Positions 38,121 through 45,921 of a DNA stretch of 64,000 nucleotides are shown piece by piece. Within the stretch, counting starts at the first letter, position 1, and every line of letters starts with the position of its first letter. Made by a program: the position numbers and the translations under genes. The notes beneath the pieces are model-generated. The model saw nothing but the letters and a program-made list of their open reading frames with translations, was not told where the DNA came from and did not search any database. Source of the stretch: Prosthecobacter sp. (GTDB lineage: Bacteria > Verrucomicrobiota > Verrucomicrobiia > Verrucomicrobiales > Verrucomicrobiaceae); contig JAUREI010000001.1 in assembly GCA_030827515.1 (NCBI GenBank), positions 42,158 to 106,157 on the forward strand, written 5' to 3'.

Positions 38121-38981
38121 TTACTGCCGGATGGCGGCCTCATCCCCAGCTTCGCCGTGAACATTCCGGCGCGGCACCTCAGACTCCTCGGTGAGTTCCC
38201 CGTTTTCGCACTCAATCTCGATCTCCTGCCTCCAGCGACGGGAGATCCATGGCCTGGCAAGGCCGTAAAGCAGGTAACTGACAAAGAGAACCGACGGCAT
38301 CCACTGCCAGTTGCGAACCGAGAAGGCGAGCAGGATGATCGACACCAGCACCCAAGCCGGCGAGCGACGGGTCCGCCAGTTGATCGACTTGAAGCTCGGG
38401 TATTCCAGATCGCTCATCATCAGCACCGACAGCAACACCATCAACACGGCGAGACCGTACTTCCACGGACCGATCTCCTTGTTGCCCTCGTCCAACCAGA
38501 GCATGAGCAGGGTGAGCGAGGCAATCACCCCGGCAGCCGCGGGGATCGGACAGCCGCGGAAATGCTTGCTGGCCGTCTTGTCATCCGTGGCGGCAAGGCA
38601 GTTGAAGCGCGCCAGCCGCATGGCTCCGCAGACCAGATAGACGCTGGCGATCAGCCAGCCAATGCCGGCGGGTCTCTCGATGCTGGACAACACGATGTCG
38701 TGCACAAGAAGGGCCGGCGCCACACCAAAGCTGACAATATCAGCAATGGAGTCCAACTCACGGCCAAAGGGTGACTCCTGACCGCCAAGACGGGCCACAC
38801 GACCGTCAAGGACGTCAAACAGGCAGGCGGCGAGGATAGCGATGATGGCCCAGTAATAGTGCTCGGTCACCATGCCCTCGCGTCCCTTGAAAATCTGCAG
38901 GATGGCCACGAATCCGGACAGGATGTTGCCGGCCGTCATCAGGGTCGGCAAAACGTAAATGCGTGGTTCGCGATCGATCAT
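38121..38981 (-). CDS. pssA: CDP-diacylglycerol-serine O-phosphatidyltransferase
   Basis: A 286-residue integral membrane enzyme of the CDP-alcohol phosphatidyltransferase family. The catalytic signature D-G-x2-A-R-x8-G-x3-D-x3-D reads DGRVARLGGQESPFGRELDS across residues 59-82. About six to eight hydrophobic helices follow, with the C-terminus charged (about 25 acidic or basic residues). The start at 38981 gives MIDREPRIYVLPTLMTAGN, typical for the type-II PssA N-terminus. It precedes the glucosyltransferase on the same strand and is divergent from the rhodanese-like gene. Confidence 0.88.
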   Translation of the reverse strand: MIDREPRIYVLPTLMTAGNILSGFVAILQIFKGREGMVTEHYYWAIIAILAACLFDVLDGRVARLGGQESPFGRELDSIADIVSFGVAPALLVHDIVLSSIERPAGIGWLIASVYLVCGAMRLARFNCLAATDDKTASKHFRGCPIPAAAGVIASLTLLMLWLDEGNKEIGPWKYGLAVLMVLLSVLMMSDLEYPSFKSINWRTRRSPAWVLVSIILLAFSVRNWQWMPSVLFVSYLLYGLARPWISRRWRQEIEIECENGELTEESEVPRRNVHGEAGDEAAIRQ

Positions 38982-39065
38982 CGAGCCACTCTAGAACGAC
39001 CCGACGACGATTGCACCCCCGAACTTTGCGGTTTCCTCGCCGTCAACCCGCGCTATCCGTTCATC

Positions 39066-39629
39066 ATGCCCGCCCCGGACGCCCCCCCGCTGACGCCCGA
39101 CACCACGCTTGCCCAGGTGCTGCAGAGCTACCCGGGTGCGCGCCGTTCGCTGTTTGCCCGCTACCACATTGGCGGCTGCAGTGCCTGCGCATTCAGCCCG
39201 ACCGAAACACTGACCGAACTCTGCGCACGCAACGGCGCCATTCCGGTCGACGAGCTGATCGAACACATCCGCAGCAGCCACGAGGAGGACGTCAAACTGC
39301 AGATCACGCCGGCCGAACTCGCTGACTGGCTGTCCCGGGATTCAAGGGTCCGCCTGCTCGATGCCCGCACCCGCGAGGAACACGAGGCCGTCTGCATTCC
39401 CGGCTCCCAGCTTGTCACCCAGGAGCTTGTGCAGGAAGCCTTCAATTACTGGGACAAAAACGCCCCCCTGGTCATTTACGACCACACCGGCAGCCGCAGT
39501 CTCGACATCGTCGCCTACTTCATCGGTCATGGCTTTGACAACGCCCGCGGCCTGGCCGGCGGCATCGACGCCTACAGCGCCGAGGTCGATCCCAGCCTGC
39601 CCCGGTATCGCGTCGAACTCGAGGACTGA
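39066..39629 (+). CDS. DUF1858-like plus rhodanese-fold protein with no catalytic cysteine
   Basis: A 187-residue protein. Residues 1-70 resemble the DUF1858/ScdA-N helical module with a CxxC pair (GGCSACAF, near residue 37). Residues 78-180 are a rhodanese domain, but the position normally holding the sulfur-accepting cysteine is Asp139 in VIYDHTGSRS, so sulfurtransferase activity is not expected. The remaining fold blocks (LLDARTREEHE, ARGLAGGIDAYS) are intact. It may act as a protein-protein or redox adaptor, perhaps for Fe-S or nitric-oxide-damage repair by analogy with ScdA-type modules; this is inference. It ends 4 bp before the fusion gene. Confidence 0.75.
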   Translation: MPAPDAPPLTPDTTLAQVLQSYPGARRSLFARYHIGGCSACAFSPTETLTELCARNGAIPVDELIEHIRSSHEEDVKLQITPAELADWLSRDSRVRLLDARTREEHEAVCIPGSQLVTQELVQEAFNYWDKNAPLVIYDHTGSRSLDIVAYFIGHGFDNARGLAGGIDAYSAEVDPSLPRYRVELED

Positions 39630-39633
39630 GCCC

Positions 39634-40710
39634 ATGAGTGCAGCCGACTTTCAACCCCTGAGTGTCGCCGAAGCCGCCCTCTGGCGCGATGAACTCGACG
39701 CCCGCGGCCACCGTCTGGTTTTCACCAACGGCTGCTTCGACCTGCTTCACGCCGGCCACGTCCGCTATCTGAATCAGGCGCGAGCCCTCGGCGATGCTCT
39801 GCTGGTCGCCGTCAATTCCGACGCCTCGGTGCGCGCCCTCAAGGGGCCTAGCCGGCCGGTCAACCCGGAGCATGACCGCGCCGAGGTGCTGGCGGCCCTG
39901 CGCGCCGTCGACGGCGTTGTCATCTTTGGCGAGGAGCGCGCCACCCGCCTCATCGAAGCCATCCGCCCTCACGTCTATGCCAAGGGCGGGGATTACACGA
40001 TCGATTCGCTCAATCCCGAGGAACGTGCCGCGCTGGCGGAGGCCGGCAGCGCCATTCGCATCCTGCCACTTGTCCCGGGTCGCTCCACGACAGCCACCCT
40101 GCAGCGCGCAGCCATACCGGAAGGCGGCCCTCGCCGGCTACGACTCGGCGTTCTCGGCTCCGGCCAGGGCTCGAATTTCCGCGCCATCCTTGACGCCATC
40201 GCCGCCGGCAGCCTCGACGCCGAAGTCGCGCTCGCCATCTCGGATCAGGCCGATTGCGCGTTTCTGGAAACGGCGCGCGTGGCCGGCATCGAGGCACGCC
40301 ATGTGGACCCCGGCCCGCAAGCCCGTCGTTTGGGCGACGCAGCCCAAAAGGAAATCGCCGAGCACCTGCGCCGCGCCCGTGTGGATCTCGTCGTGCTCGC
40401 CGGTTTCATGAAAATCCTGCGTGACCCCGTGTTGAACACCTTCGACGGACGCATCATCAACGTCCACCCCTCCCTGCTGCCGAAGTTCAAAGGTGTTAAC
40501 GCCCCCCGCCAGGCCCTGGAAGCTGGTGAACGCGAATCGGGTTGCACGGTCCATCTCGTCGCCGCCGAAATCGACGCAGGCCGAATCCTTGGCCAGGCCC
40601 GTGTTCCCATTCTGCCGGATGACACTCCGGACAGCCTACATGAGCGCATCAAACGGGCCGAGCACGAACTGCTTCCCACAATCCTTGCGTCATGGTCGCC
40701 CGAAACTTGA
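39634..40710 (+). CDS. Fusion of heptose-1-phosphate adenylyltransferase (HldE-C/RfaE2) with phosphoribosylglycinamide formyltransferase (PurN)
   Basis: A 358-residue single reading frame joining two enzymes of unrelated pathways. Residues 1-155 are the nucleotidyltransferase that makes ADP-heptose for LPS, with FTNGCFDLLHAGHVRYL (HxGH) near residue 30 and ending at GRSTTATLQRA. A linker of about 12 residues leads to a full PurN starting RLRLGVLGSGQGSNF near residue 168. Asn276, His278 (NVHPSLLPKF) and Asp314 (EIDAGRI) match the catalytic trio and even its 38-residue spacing in E. coli PurN. No internal Met separates the parts and there is no frameshift. Translation follows the rhodanese-like gene by 4 bp. 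Confidence 0.87.
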   Translation: MSAADFQPLSVAEAALWRDELDARGHRLVFTNGCFDLLHAGHVRYLNQARALGDALLVAVNSDASVRALKGPSRPVNPEHDRAEVLAALRAVDGVVIFGEERATRLIEAIRPHVYAKGGDYTIDSLNPEERAALAEAGSAIRILPLVPGRSTTATLQRAAIPEGGPRRLRLGVLGSGQGSNFRAILDAIAAGSLDAEVALAISDQADCAFLETARVAGIEARHVDPGPQARRLGDAAQKEIAEHLRRARVDLVVLAGFMKILRDPVLNTFDGRIINVHPSLLPKFKGVNAPRQALEAGERESGCTVHLVAAEIDAGRILGQARVPILPDDTPDSLHERIKRAEHELLPTILASWSPET

Positions 40711-40740
40711 ATTCCGGCCCGTCTCCCGGGGCCTTCATGC

Positions 40741-40814
40741 ACTAATGCAAATATTTTGCTTTTTTGCTTGCAGCGTTAATGCAATTGTATTGTATTTGCA
40801 GCACCTCGCTGACC
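40741..40814 (+). promoter_or_regulatory. AT-rich regulatory region with inverted repeats upstream of the zinc-type module
   Basis: In an otherwise GC-rich neighbourhood this 74-bp stretch is strongly AT-rich. GCAAA-TAT-TTTGC (40747-40759) is an inverted repeat with 5-bp arms. A second site spans about 40778-40800 with outer TGCAA and TTGCA arms. Several TTGCA words recur. The arrangement looks like a Fur-family operator (Zur would fit the genes) overlapping a promoter; a possible -35 TTGCTT lies at 40764-40769 but no confident -10. Operator identity is inference. Confidence 0.45.
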
Positions 40815-42071
40815 ATGAAGCACCGCCTCCTCCTTCTGAGCTCACTCTCTGCCTGCAGCCTGACTCTTCAGGGTCACGATCAATTCGAACAGTTGCGTCA
40901 GGGGCGCTACGCCTACACGCCCTTCACCGCCCTTTCTTCTCCCGTGGTCCTGCCCATGGACGGCAAGGTTGAAGAGGCCGACTGGCTGACAGGTTTGGAT
41001 GTCAGCGTGGCCGACCTGATCTTTCCCCATGTCCACATGGACACTGCCTATGGCACCGCCTCGCTCCCTCAGGAGGAACTTGCCGCCGGTCATCATGACC
41101 CGATTCGCCGCGACAAGTTCACCGTGCAGAATCTCGAATTCTCCCTTTCCGGCCGGCTCAATGAGTACAACGAGTTCTTTGTCACCTATGCCGGCCCGTT
41201 CGGCGAGGGGGATGTTTATGACGGAATTTTCGAGGAATGGTTCTGGAAGCTGAAGAACCTTCCGGGGGGCTTCGAAGTGCGCGGAGGCCGGGTTTACAAC
41301 CGCTTTGGCATCCAAAACACCTATCATGTTCACGGATTCGACTGGGTTGACCAGTATCTCGTCAACACGCGCATGTTTGGCGACGACTCCCTGACAACGA
41401 TCGGCGCCGAAATCACCTGGCTGGCCCCCCTACCCTGGACCTCGCAGTTCGATGTCGCCATCGGCGTCGCTCCCGGCCATGACGAGCACGATCACGGCGT
41501 CTTTGGTGGTCGCTTCAATCCCGATGAATCCCACTTTGCCGAGGACGAAACCGTGGCCGTCGCCAACTGGACCAACGTCTGGAACTGGAATGACTTCCAT
41601 CAGTTCCGTGGTGGCGTCTCCGGCGCCTGGGGTGAGAATCATTCAGGCTTCGACACCAGCGTTTACGGGGCACACTTTGAGTACCAGTGGCGCCAAAACG
41701 GCTTCGATCCCGGCGGTCGCTATTTCCGCGTCCGTTCCGAGGCGATGCTCAGCGATTTCCAGGTCGAGGATGAATTCGGCCTGACCGACCACCCGTCCGC
41801 CCAGCGCGACTTCGGCGCCTACCTCAGCCTGCTCTACGGATTTGCCGACAACTTTGAACTCGGCCTGCGCGGCGACATGGTCTCCGGCAACTGGGAGACC
41901 GGACAGGACACGCGATTCCGTGTCAGCCCCGGCCTCACTTGGTATGCCAACACCGCGCGCACCCTGCGCCTCCGCCTGCAATACAACTGTGACCAATCCA
42001 ACCAGCGCGGTACCGACCACTCCGTCTGGGCCCAATGCAGCCTGACCTGGGGTGGCCCGGAGGTGCGGTGA
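40815..42071 (+). CDS. Exported beta-rich, histidine-containing protein, putative outer-membrane channel
   Basis: A 418-residue protein with signal peptide HRLLLLSSLSACSLTLQG (start at 40815). The body alternates aromatic and polar residues in long strands with loops, the look of an outer-membrane beta-barrel (for example YNEFFVTYAGPFGEGD, FEVRGGRVYNRFG and repeated strand-turn patterns to the end). Histidine-rich loops occur: PHVHMDTAYG near 72, AAGHHDPIR near 94 and GHDEHDHG near 221. Together with the adjacent ZnuA-type gene this suggests zinc uptake across the outer membrane. No close family is recognised. C-terminus ends WAQCSLTWGGPEVR, not the usual terminal Phe. Confidence 0.6.
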   Translation: MKHRLLLLSSLSACSLTLQGHDQFEQLRQGRYAYTPFTALSSPVVLPMDGKVEEADWLTGLDVSVADLIFPHVHMDTAYGTASLPQEELAAGHHDPIRRDKFTVQNLEFSLSGRLNEYNEFFVTYAGPFGEGDVYDGIFEEWFWKLKNLPGGFEVRGGRVYNRFGIQNTYHVHGFDWVDQYLVNTRMFGDDSLTTIGAEITWLAPLPWTSQFDVAIGVAPGHDEHDHGVFGGRFNPDESHFAEDETVAVANWTNVWNWNDFHQFRGGVSGAWGENHSGFDTSVYGAHFEYQWRQNGFDPGGRYFRVRSEAMLSDFQVEDEFGLTDHPSAQRDFGAYLSLLYGFADNFELGLRGDMVSGNWETGQDTRFRVSPGLTWYANTARTLRLRLQYNCDQSNQRGTDHSVWAQCSLTWGGPEVR

Positions 42072-42123
42072 TGCCGGGAGAAGGATTTCGCCCGCACCTC
42101 CGTTGTTGAACCTGAATTACCTG

Positions 42124-43017
42124 ATGAAACTGACTCTACTGATCGTCCTGGCCGCCGTGTTCAGCCTGCCCGCCCAGGCCGCGCTCAAGGTCGCCACCCT
42201 GCACCCCCTGCTCGCCGACCTCGCCCGCCAAGTCGGCGGCGAGCGCGTGGAGGTGGTGGAAATTCTCAAGGCGGGTTCCGACATCCACCATTTCGAACCG
42301 GGTGGCCGTGACATTGCCGCGATGCGCGGCGCCCGCTACATCCTTGCCTGCGGCAAACATCTGGAATCGTATCTTGACAAGTTGCGCGACAGCGTGGGTT
42401 CAAGCATCGAGGTGATCGAGGTGGGCCGCACCATTCCCTCGCTCAAGATGGAACCTGGCCAGGAAATCTTCCTGTGCTGCCCGCACCATGCCCACAGCAG
42501 CATTGATCCCCACTGGTGGCACAGTGCCGACAACATGCGCCGGGCTGCGCGTGTCCTCGCCGCGGTCTTTGCCGAAGCCGACCCGGACGGCGAAAAGGCT
42601 TACGAGCATGCCGCCAAGGCCGCCGGCGACCGCTTTTCCCAGCTGAAAAAATGGGCACAGAACGAGATTGCGGCGATTCCGCGCGGCGATCGCAAGCTGG
42701 TCACGGCCCACGCCGCCTTCGGCTACTTTTGCAAGGAGTATGGTTTCAAGAGCCTGCCGGTTCTGGGCATCGGACGCAGCGACGACATCTCCGCCCAGTA
42801 CATCGCCCAGGCGATCCAGATCATCCGCGACAACCAGATTCGCGCCGTCTTTCCGGAGGACCAGGCCAATCCCAAGGTCATGGCGGAAATTGTCCGCAGC
42901 ACCGGCGCCAGAACCGGACGCCCGCTCATTGCCGATGGCACGGCAAGTGAGGCACACACCTTCGAGACCATGCTTGCGCACAACGTCCGCGCCATTGTGG
43001 AGGCCCTGAAACCCTGA
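42124..43017 (+). CDS. znuA: Zinc/manganese ABC transporter substrate-binding protein (ZnuA/TroA family)
   Basis: A 297-residue periplasmic metal-binding protein with signal peptide LTLLIVLAAVFSLPAQA. Candidate metal ligands are the histidine in DIHHFEPGGRD (near residue 60), a histidine in SIDPHWWHSADN (near 128), one in TAHAAFGYF (near 197) and the acidic LIADGTASEAH (near 277). The family usually has a His-rich loop; here it is reduced to CCPHHAHS. Zinc rather than manganese is inferred from the Fur-family-like upstream sites and His-rich neighbours. It is 52 bp downstream of the barrel-like gene. Confidence 0.87.
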   Translation: MKLTLLIVLAAVFSLPAQAALKVATLHPLLADLARQVGGERVEVVEILKAGSDIHHFEPGGRDIAAMRGARYILACGKHLESYLDKLRDSVGSSIEVIEVGRTIPSLKMEPGQEIFLCCPHHAHSSIDPHWWHSADNMRRAARVLAAVFAEADPDGEKAYEHAAKAAGDRFSQLKKWAQNEIAAIPRGDRKLVTAHAAFGYFCKEYGFKSLPVLGIGRSDDISAQYIAQAIQIIRDNQIRAVFPEDQANPKVMAEIVRSTGARTGRPLIADGTASEAHTFETMLAHNVRAIVEALKP

Positions 43018-43065
43018 TGGCGCCCGCTTGACGCCGGCGGCTTCCACCCCGACATCTCGCCTGAC

Positions 43066-43494
43066 GTGCGCGGTTCCCCTCCCATCCAGCTCTTCCTTCT
43101 GGCACTCGCCTTTGCCCTGCTGGCCTTTCCGCTCGCGCACCTGACAGGTGACGCGGAGGCGTCGGCACCGGTGTCCGCCGCAATGCCCGCGAAGTCAGAA
43201 CTTCCCGCCTTGATTCGCCTGCGTTTTGCCCACCCGCCCCGCTCGGTGAGCCTAACCCAGGAGGGTCGCGAACTGCTCACCGGTGCGGACCTGGCCACTT
43301 CACCCGTCGAACTGGAAGCGCGCCTGCGACTCGGAAGCGATGGCGAGGAGCTGCGACTGGAGGCCGCCTGGCCGGAGGGAACTCCCGACACGGCCATCAC
43401 CGTCGAAATCGAACCCGAGGGCCACGAGGCGCGCGAACAGACTCGCTGGTCCGTGGGACCGGAACTCAACGAACTGCTGCTCTTCCAATGGTAA
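43066..43494 (+). CDS. Small membrane-anchored orphan protein in the zinc module
   Basis: A 142-residue protein starting at a GTG (43066). One hydrophobic segment near residues 8-26 (IQLFLLALAFALLAFPLAHL) is followed by an exposed region with alternating charged and hydrophobic strands ending LNELLLFQW. No domain is recognised. It overlaps the ATP-binding gene by 7 bp and lies 48 bp after the binding protein, so it probably belongs to the same transcript. It has too few membrane helices to be a permease. A role as a membrane-bound accessory to the transporter is inference only. Confidence 0.55.
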   Translation: MRGSPPIQLFLLALAFALLAFPLAHLTGDAEASAPVSAAMPAKSELPALIRLRFAHPPRSVSLTQEGRELLTGADLATSPVELEARLRLGSDGEELRLEAAWPEGTPDTAITVEIEPEGHEAREQTRWSVGPELNELLLFQW

Positions 43495-44252
43495 AGCCCG
43501 AGGACCATGTCTGCTGGGGTGCCGGTCTCGCCCATCCCCATCACCACCGGCTGGAAGTGCGCGACCTGCAGGTCAGCTACCAGCGCGTGATGGCTCTTGA
43601 AGGCATCGGTTTCTCCAGCGAATGCGGACGCAGCATCGCCCTCATTGGCCCGAACGGCGCCGGCAAGAGCACTCTGCTCAAGTCCCTGGCGGGCCTCCTG
43701 CGGGCCGACGGGGGCAGCATCCTCTGGCGGGGCCGTCCGCTGACCCGCAGCAGCCACGAGATCGCCTATCTGCCGCAGCGCGGAGAAGTGGACTGGAATT
43801 TTCCCATCACCGTGCGCGGTCTGGTGGAAATGGGCCGCTACCCCAACCTCGGCTGGTGGCGTCCGTACTCGCGCCATGATGGCGACATCGTCCAGCGCGC
43901 CCTGCGCGCCATGAACCTGCTGGACCTTGAAGACCGGCAGATCAGCGCCCTCTCCGGCGGCCAGCAACAACGCGCCTTCATCGCCCGTGCACTCGCCCAG
44001 GAGGCCCATGTCCTGCTGCTCGACGAACCCTTCACTGGCCTCGACAAGCCCGCCCAGGAAAACCTGGCAAGGCTCTTCCGCGAACTGACCGCCGAAGGCC
44101 GACTCCTGATCGCCAGCCACCATGACCTGCAGACCGTCGGAGGGATCTTTGACGATGTCCTGCTCATCAAGCGCCGACAGATTGCCTTTGGCTCGGTGGC
44201 CGGGGCGTTCACGAAGGCCAATATCGAACTCGCCTACGAGACGGCGCCCTGA
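43488..44252 (+). CDS. znuC: ABC transporter ATP-binding protein (ZnuC-like)
   Basis: A 254-residue ATPase for a metal importer. Walker A GPNGAGKSTLL is near residue 54, the signature LSGGQQQRAFIARAL near 153, Walker B HVLLLDEPFTGLDKP near 175 and the switch His in ASHHD near 208. The N-terminus has an unusual HPHHH patch near residue 17. It overlaps the orphan membrane gene by 7 bp. No permease gene of the ZnuB type follows; the next gene is on the opposite strand and overlaps its end by 19 bp. A distant permease, or a different permease pairing, must be assumed. Confidence 0.87.
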   Translation: MVKPEDHVCWGAGLAHPHHHRLEVRDLQVSYQRVMALEGIGFSSECGRSIALIGPNGAGKSTLLKSLAGLLRADGGSILWRGRPLTRSSHEIAYLPQRGEVDWNFPITVRGLVEMGRYPNLGWWRPYSRHDGDIVQRALRAMNLLDLEDRQISALSGGQQQRAFIARALAQEAHVLLLDEPFTGLDKPAQENLARLFRELTAEGRLLIASHHDLQTVGGIFDDVLLIKRRQIAFGSVAGAFTKANIELAYETAP

Positions 44253-44989
44253 GTCTCGGCCGCCGCAAGCTCACCCCGAAGCCGGCGCACAAAGGCCGCA
44301 CAGGCCGTGCCCGAACGGCGGCGAAAATCGGAGGTCGTCACGCCAAGGACACGCAGGCAATGCCGGTGATCCCAGGCCACCGCCACCGCGGTGACGGCAT
44401 GCACGGCCACGAACTGCCAACACCAGAGCCTCTGCGCCGCCGGCGTCAGCCTCAGCAGTCGCGCGGCCAGAAACTCGCGCTGAAAGGCGAGGTGGCTGAC
44501 CTCGTCACGAAGGATTTTGCCGGCAACCCTCCGCACCGCGGGGTCTCCGGCGCGCAGGTACAGCATGCCGTAGTAGACCTCGGCCACCAACTCCGCAGTA
44601 AGCAGCATCTGAATGGCGAACTCCAGTCCTGCCAGACCGCGCAGTTGGCGGAAAAGGCCGTTGCTCCACTGCTTCCGCCGCAGGCTTCCGCCAAGATGAG
44701 CGACGAGTCGCGCCAGCAGGCGGCCGTGCGATTGTTCCTCGGCAATGAAGCGGTCAATCGCTTGCGGGTAACCGCTCCAGCCGGCCTCGGCGGCCAGGCC
44801 GGCGGCGTGGCGTCGCAGGCGCGTGCCCCCGCCGGTTTCACCGAGCTGGAAAACCGCGAGCGACTCAGCTAGGGGCCGGCGCACCGATTCGGGCAACAGG
44901 CAGGCGGATCCCGGCAACGTCAGGGCATCGTTGAGCGGGGTGTTCTCTTCAAAATGGCGGGTCCAACGAATTGCATTCATGGTGGTCAT
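44234..44989 (-). CDS. Ferritin-like diiron protein
   Basis: A 251-residue, mostly helical protein with paired carboxylate-histidine motifs: FIAEEQSHGRLLARL near residue 84, ELVAEVYYG near residue 132 and RDEVSHLAFQREFLA near residue 161. That is the four-helix bundle with two E..ExxH-like sites seen in ferritin-like and AurF/ribonucleotide-reductase-like di-iron proteins. No known subfamily is recognised with confidence, so it may be a hydroxylase, desaturase or iron-storage relative. It lies 20 bp downstream of ispH on the same strand and is probably cotranscribed with that Fe-S enzyme. Its end overlaps znuC by 19 bp. Confidence 0.7.
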   Translation of the reverse strand: MTTMNAIRWTRHFEENTPLNDALTLPGSACLLPESVRRPLAESLAVFQLGETGGGTRLRRHAAGLAAEAGWSGYPQAIDRFIAEEQSHGRLLARLVAHLGGSLRRKQWSNGLFRQLRGLAGLEFAIQMLLTAELVAEVYYGMLYLRAGDPAVRRVAGKILRDEVSHLAFQREFLAARLLRLTPAAQRLWCWQFVAVHAVTAVAVAWDHRHCLRVLGVTTSDFRRRSGTACAAFVRRLRGELAAAETQGAVS

Positions 44990-45008
44990 GGCGTTTGTTC
45001 GGGATTGA

Positions 45009-45845
45009 TCAGGAAAAGGTTTTCAGTCGCTCGACGACGGCGGCGACGGTTTCATCCAGGGTCGACGTGCCGGCGGTGACGCCCACCTCGGCAAGGCCCG
45101 CGAACCATCCGACCTGCAATTCATCGGCGGTCTCGACCGCGAAAACCTGCACACCGAGGCCGCGCGCCTTGTCGGCAAGCTGCCGGGTGTTGTTGCTGTT
45201 GCGACCCCCAACCACGACGATGGCCTGGCAGTAACCGGCCAACTCCTCAAGGGCCGCCTGACGCTGCTTGGTTGGCCGGCAGACCGTGTCAAAAAAGCGA
45301 ACCTCGGCCGAGGGACGGGATCGTTTCAATGCGTCCAGGAGACTCAGCACCCGTTCCAGCGGCTGGGTCGTTTGTGCGACAACCCCAAAACGCGGAGTCG
45401 TTGTGGGCAGACCCGCCAAATCCTCCAGCGTGTCGATCACACAGGCAACTGGGTGATCCCCGATCAGCCCGCGCACTTCAGCATGGCCCGCCTGCCCAAT
45501 GACCACCGGGTGACAGCCCTCCGCCACCAGCAGGGCCAGCGCCTCATGCGCCTTGCGCACCAGCGGACAGGTCGTGTCGGTGATCGTATGCCCGGCCGCC
45601 AGCCAGCGGTCGCGCTCGACAGCGGCAACCCCGTGGGCGGTGATGACCACCCGCGAGGTGGCCGCCGGCGCATCCAGCGCTCCGCGTCTCACACCGACGG
45701 CCCTGAGATGGCGGTCAACGACCGGATTGTGGACGAGTTGACCGAGGACCGTGACGGGTTCCTGCGAGGCGGCGACGTGGGTGGCACGCAGGGCGTCACG
45801 GACGCCGAAACACATGCCTTGGTGACGGGCGAGATGGAGGTTCAT
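45009..45845 (-). CDS. ispH: 4-hydroxy-3-methylbut-2-enyl diphosphate reductase
   Basis: A 278-residue [4Fe-4S] enzyme completing the methylerythritol phosphate pathway to IPP and DMAPP. Start at 45845 (MNLHLARHQGMCFG), giving Cys12 as in E. coli; the other two cluster cysteines are in DTTCPLVRKAHE (near 91) and FDTVCRPTKQRQ (near 186). Active-site histidines occur in VITAHGV and GQAGHAEVRG. The frame opens 19 residues earlier without homology. An ACTTTG-type inverted repeat lies 44 bp upstream (45889-45905), so expression may be controlled by the adjacent winged-helix regulator. Confidence 0.93.
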   Translation of the reverse strand: MNLHLARHQGMCFGVRDALRATHVAASQEPVTVLGQLVHNPVVDRHLRAVGVRRGALDAPAATSRVVITAHGVAAVERDRWLAAGHTITDTTCPLVRKAHEALALLVAEGCHPVVIGQAGHAEVRGLIGDHPVACVIDTLEDLAGLPTTTPRFGVVAQTTQPLERVLSLLDALKRSRPSAEVRFFDTVCRPTKQRQAALEELAGYCQAIVVVGGRNSNNTRQLADKARGLGVQVFAVETADELQVGWFAGLAEVGVTAGTSTLDETVAAVVERLKTFS

Positions 45846-45888
45846 GCGGTTGATGGGGTGGGTGTCTTGCTTGTGGTTGTGGGTTTTT

Positions 45889-45905
45889 ACTTTGTAATAC
45901 AAAGC
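45889..45905. promoter_or_regulatory. Inverted-repeat operator candidate upstream of ispH
   Basis: A nearly perfect palindrome, CTTTGTA-A-TACAAAG (45890-45904), with 7-bp arms around one base, preceded by A and followed by C. It sits between the regulator stop (45922) and the ispH start (45845). The same ACTTTG...CAAAGT layout occurs twice upstream of the membrane-protein/regulator pair, suggesting one regulator for all three sites. Confidence 0.6.
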
Positions 45906-45921
45906 TTAAAGGCAAAAAAGG

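Noticed and set aside
40711-40735. Terminator after the fusion gene
   Set aside because: Only a short GGCCC/GGGCC stem with no T run; too weak to call.
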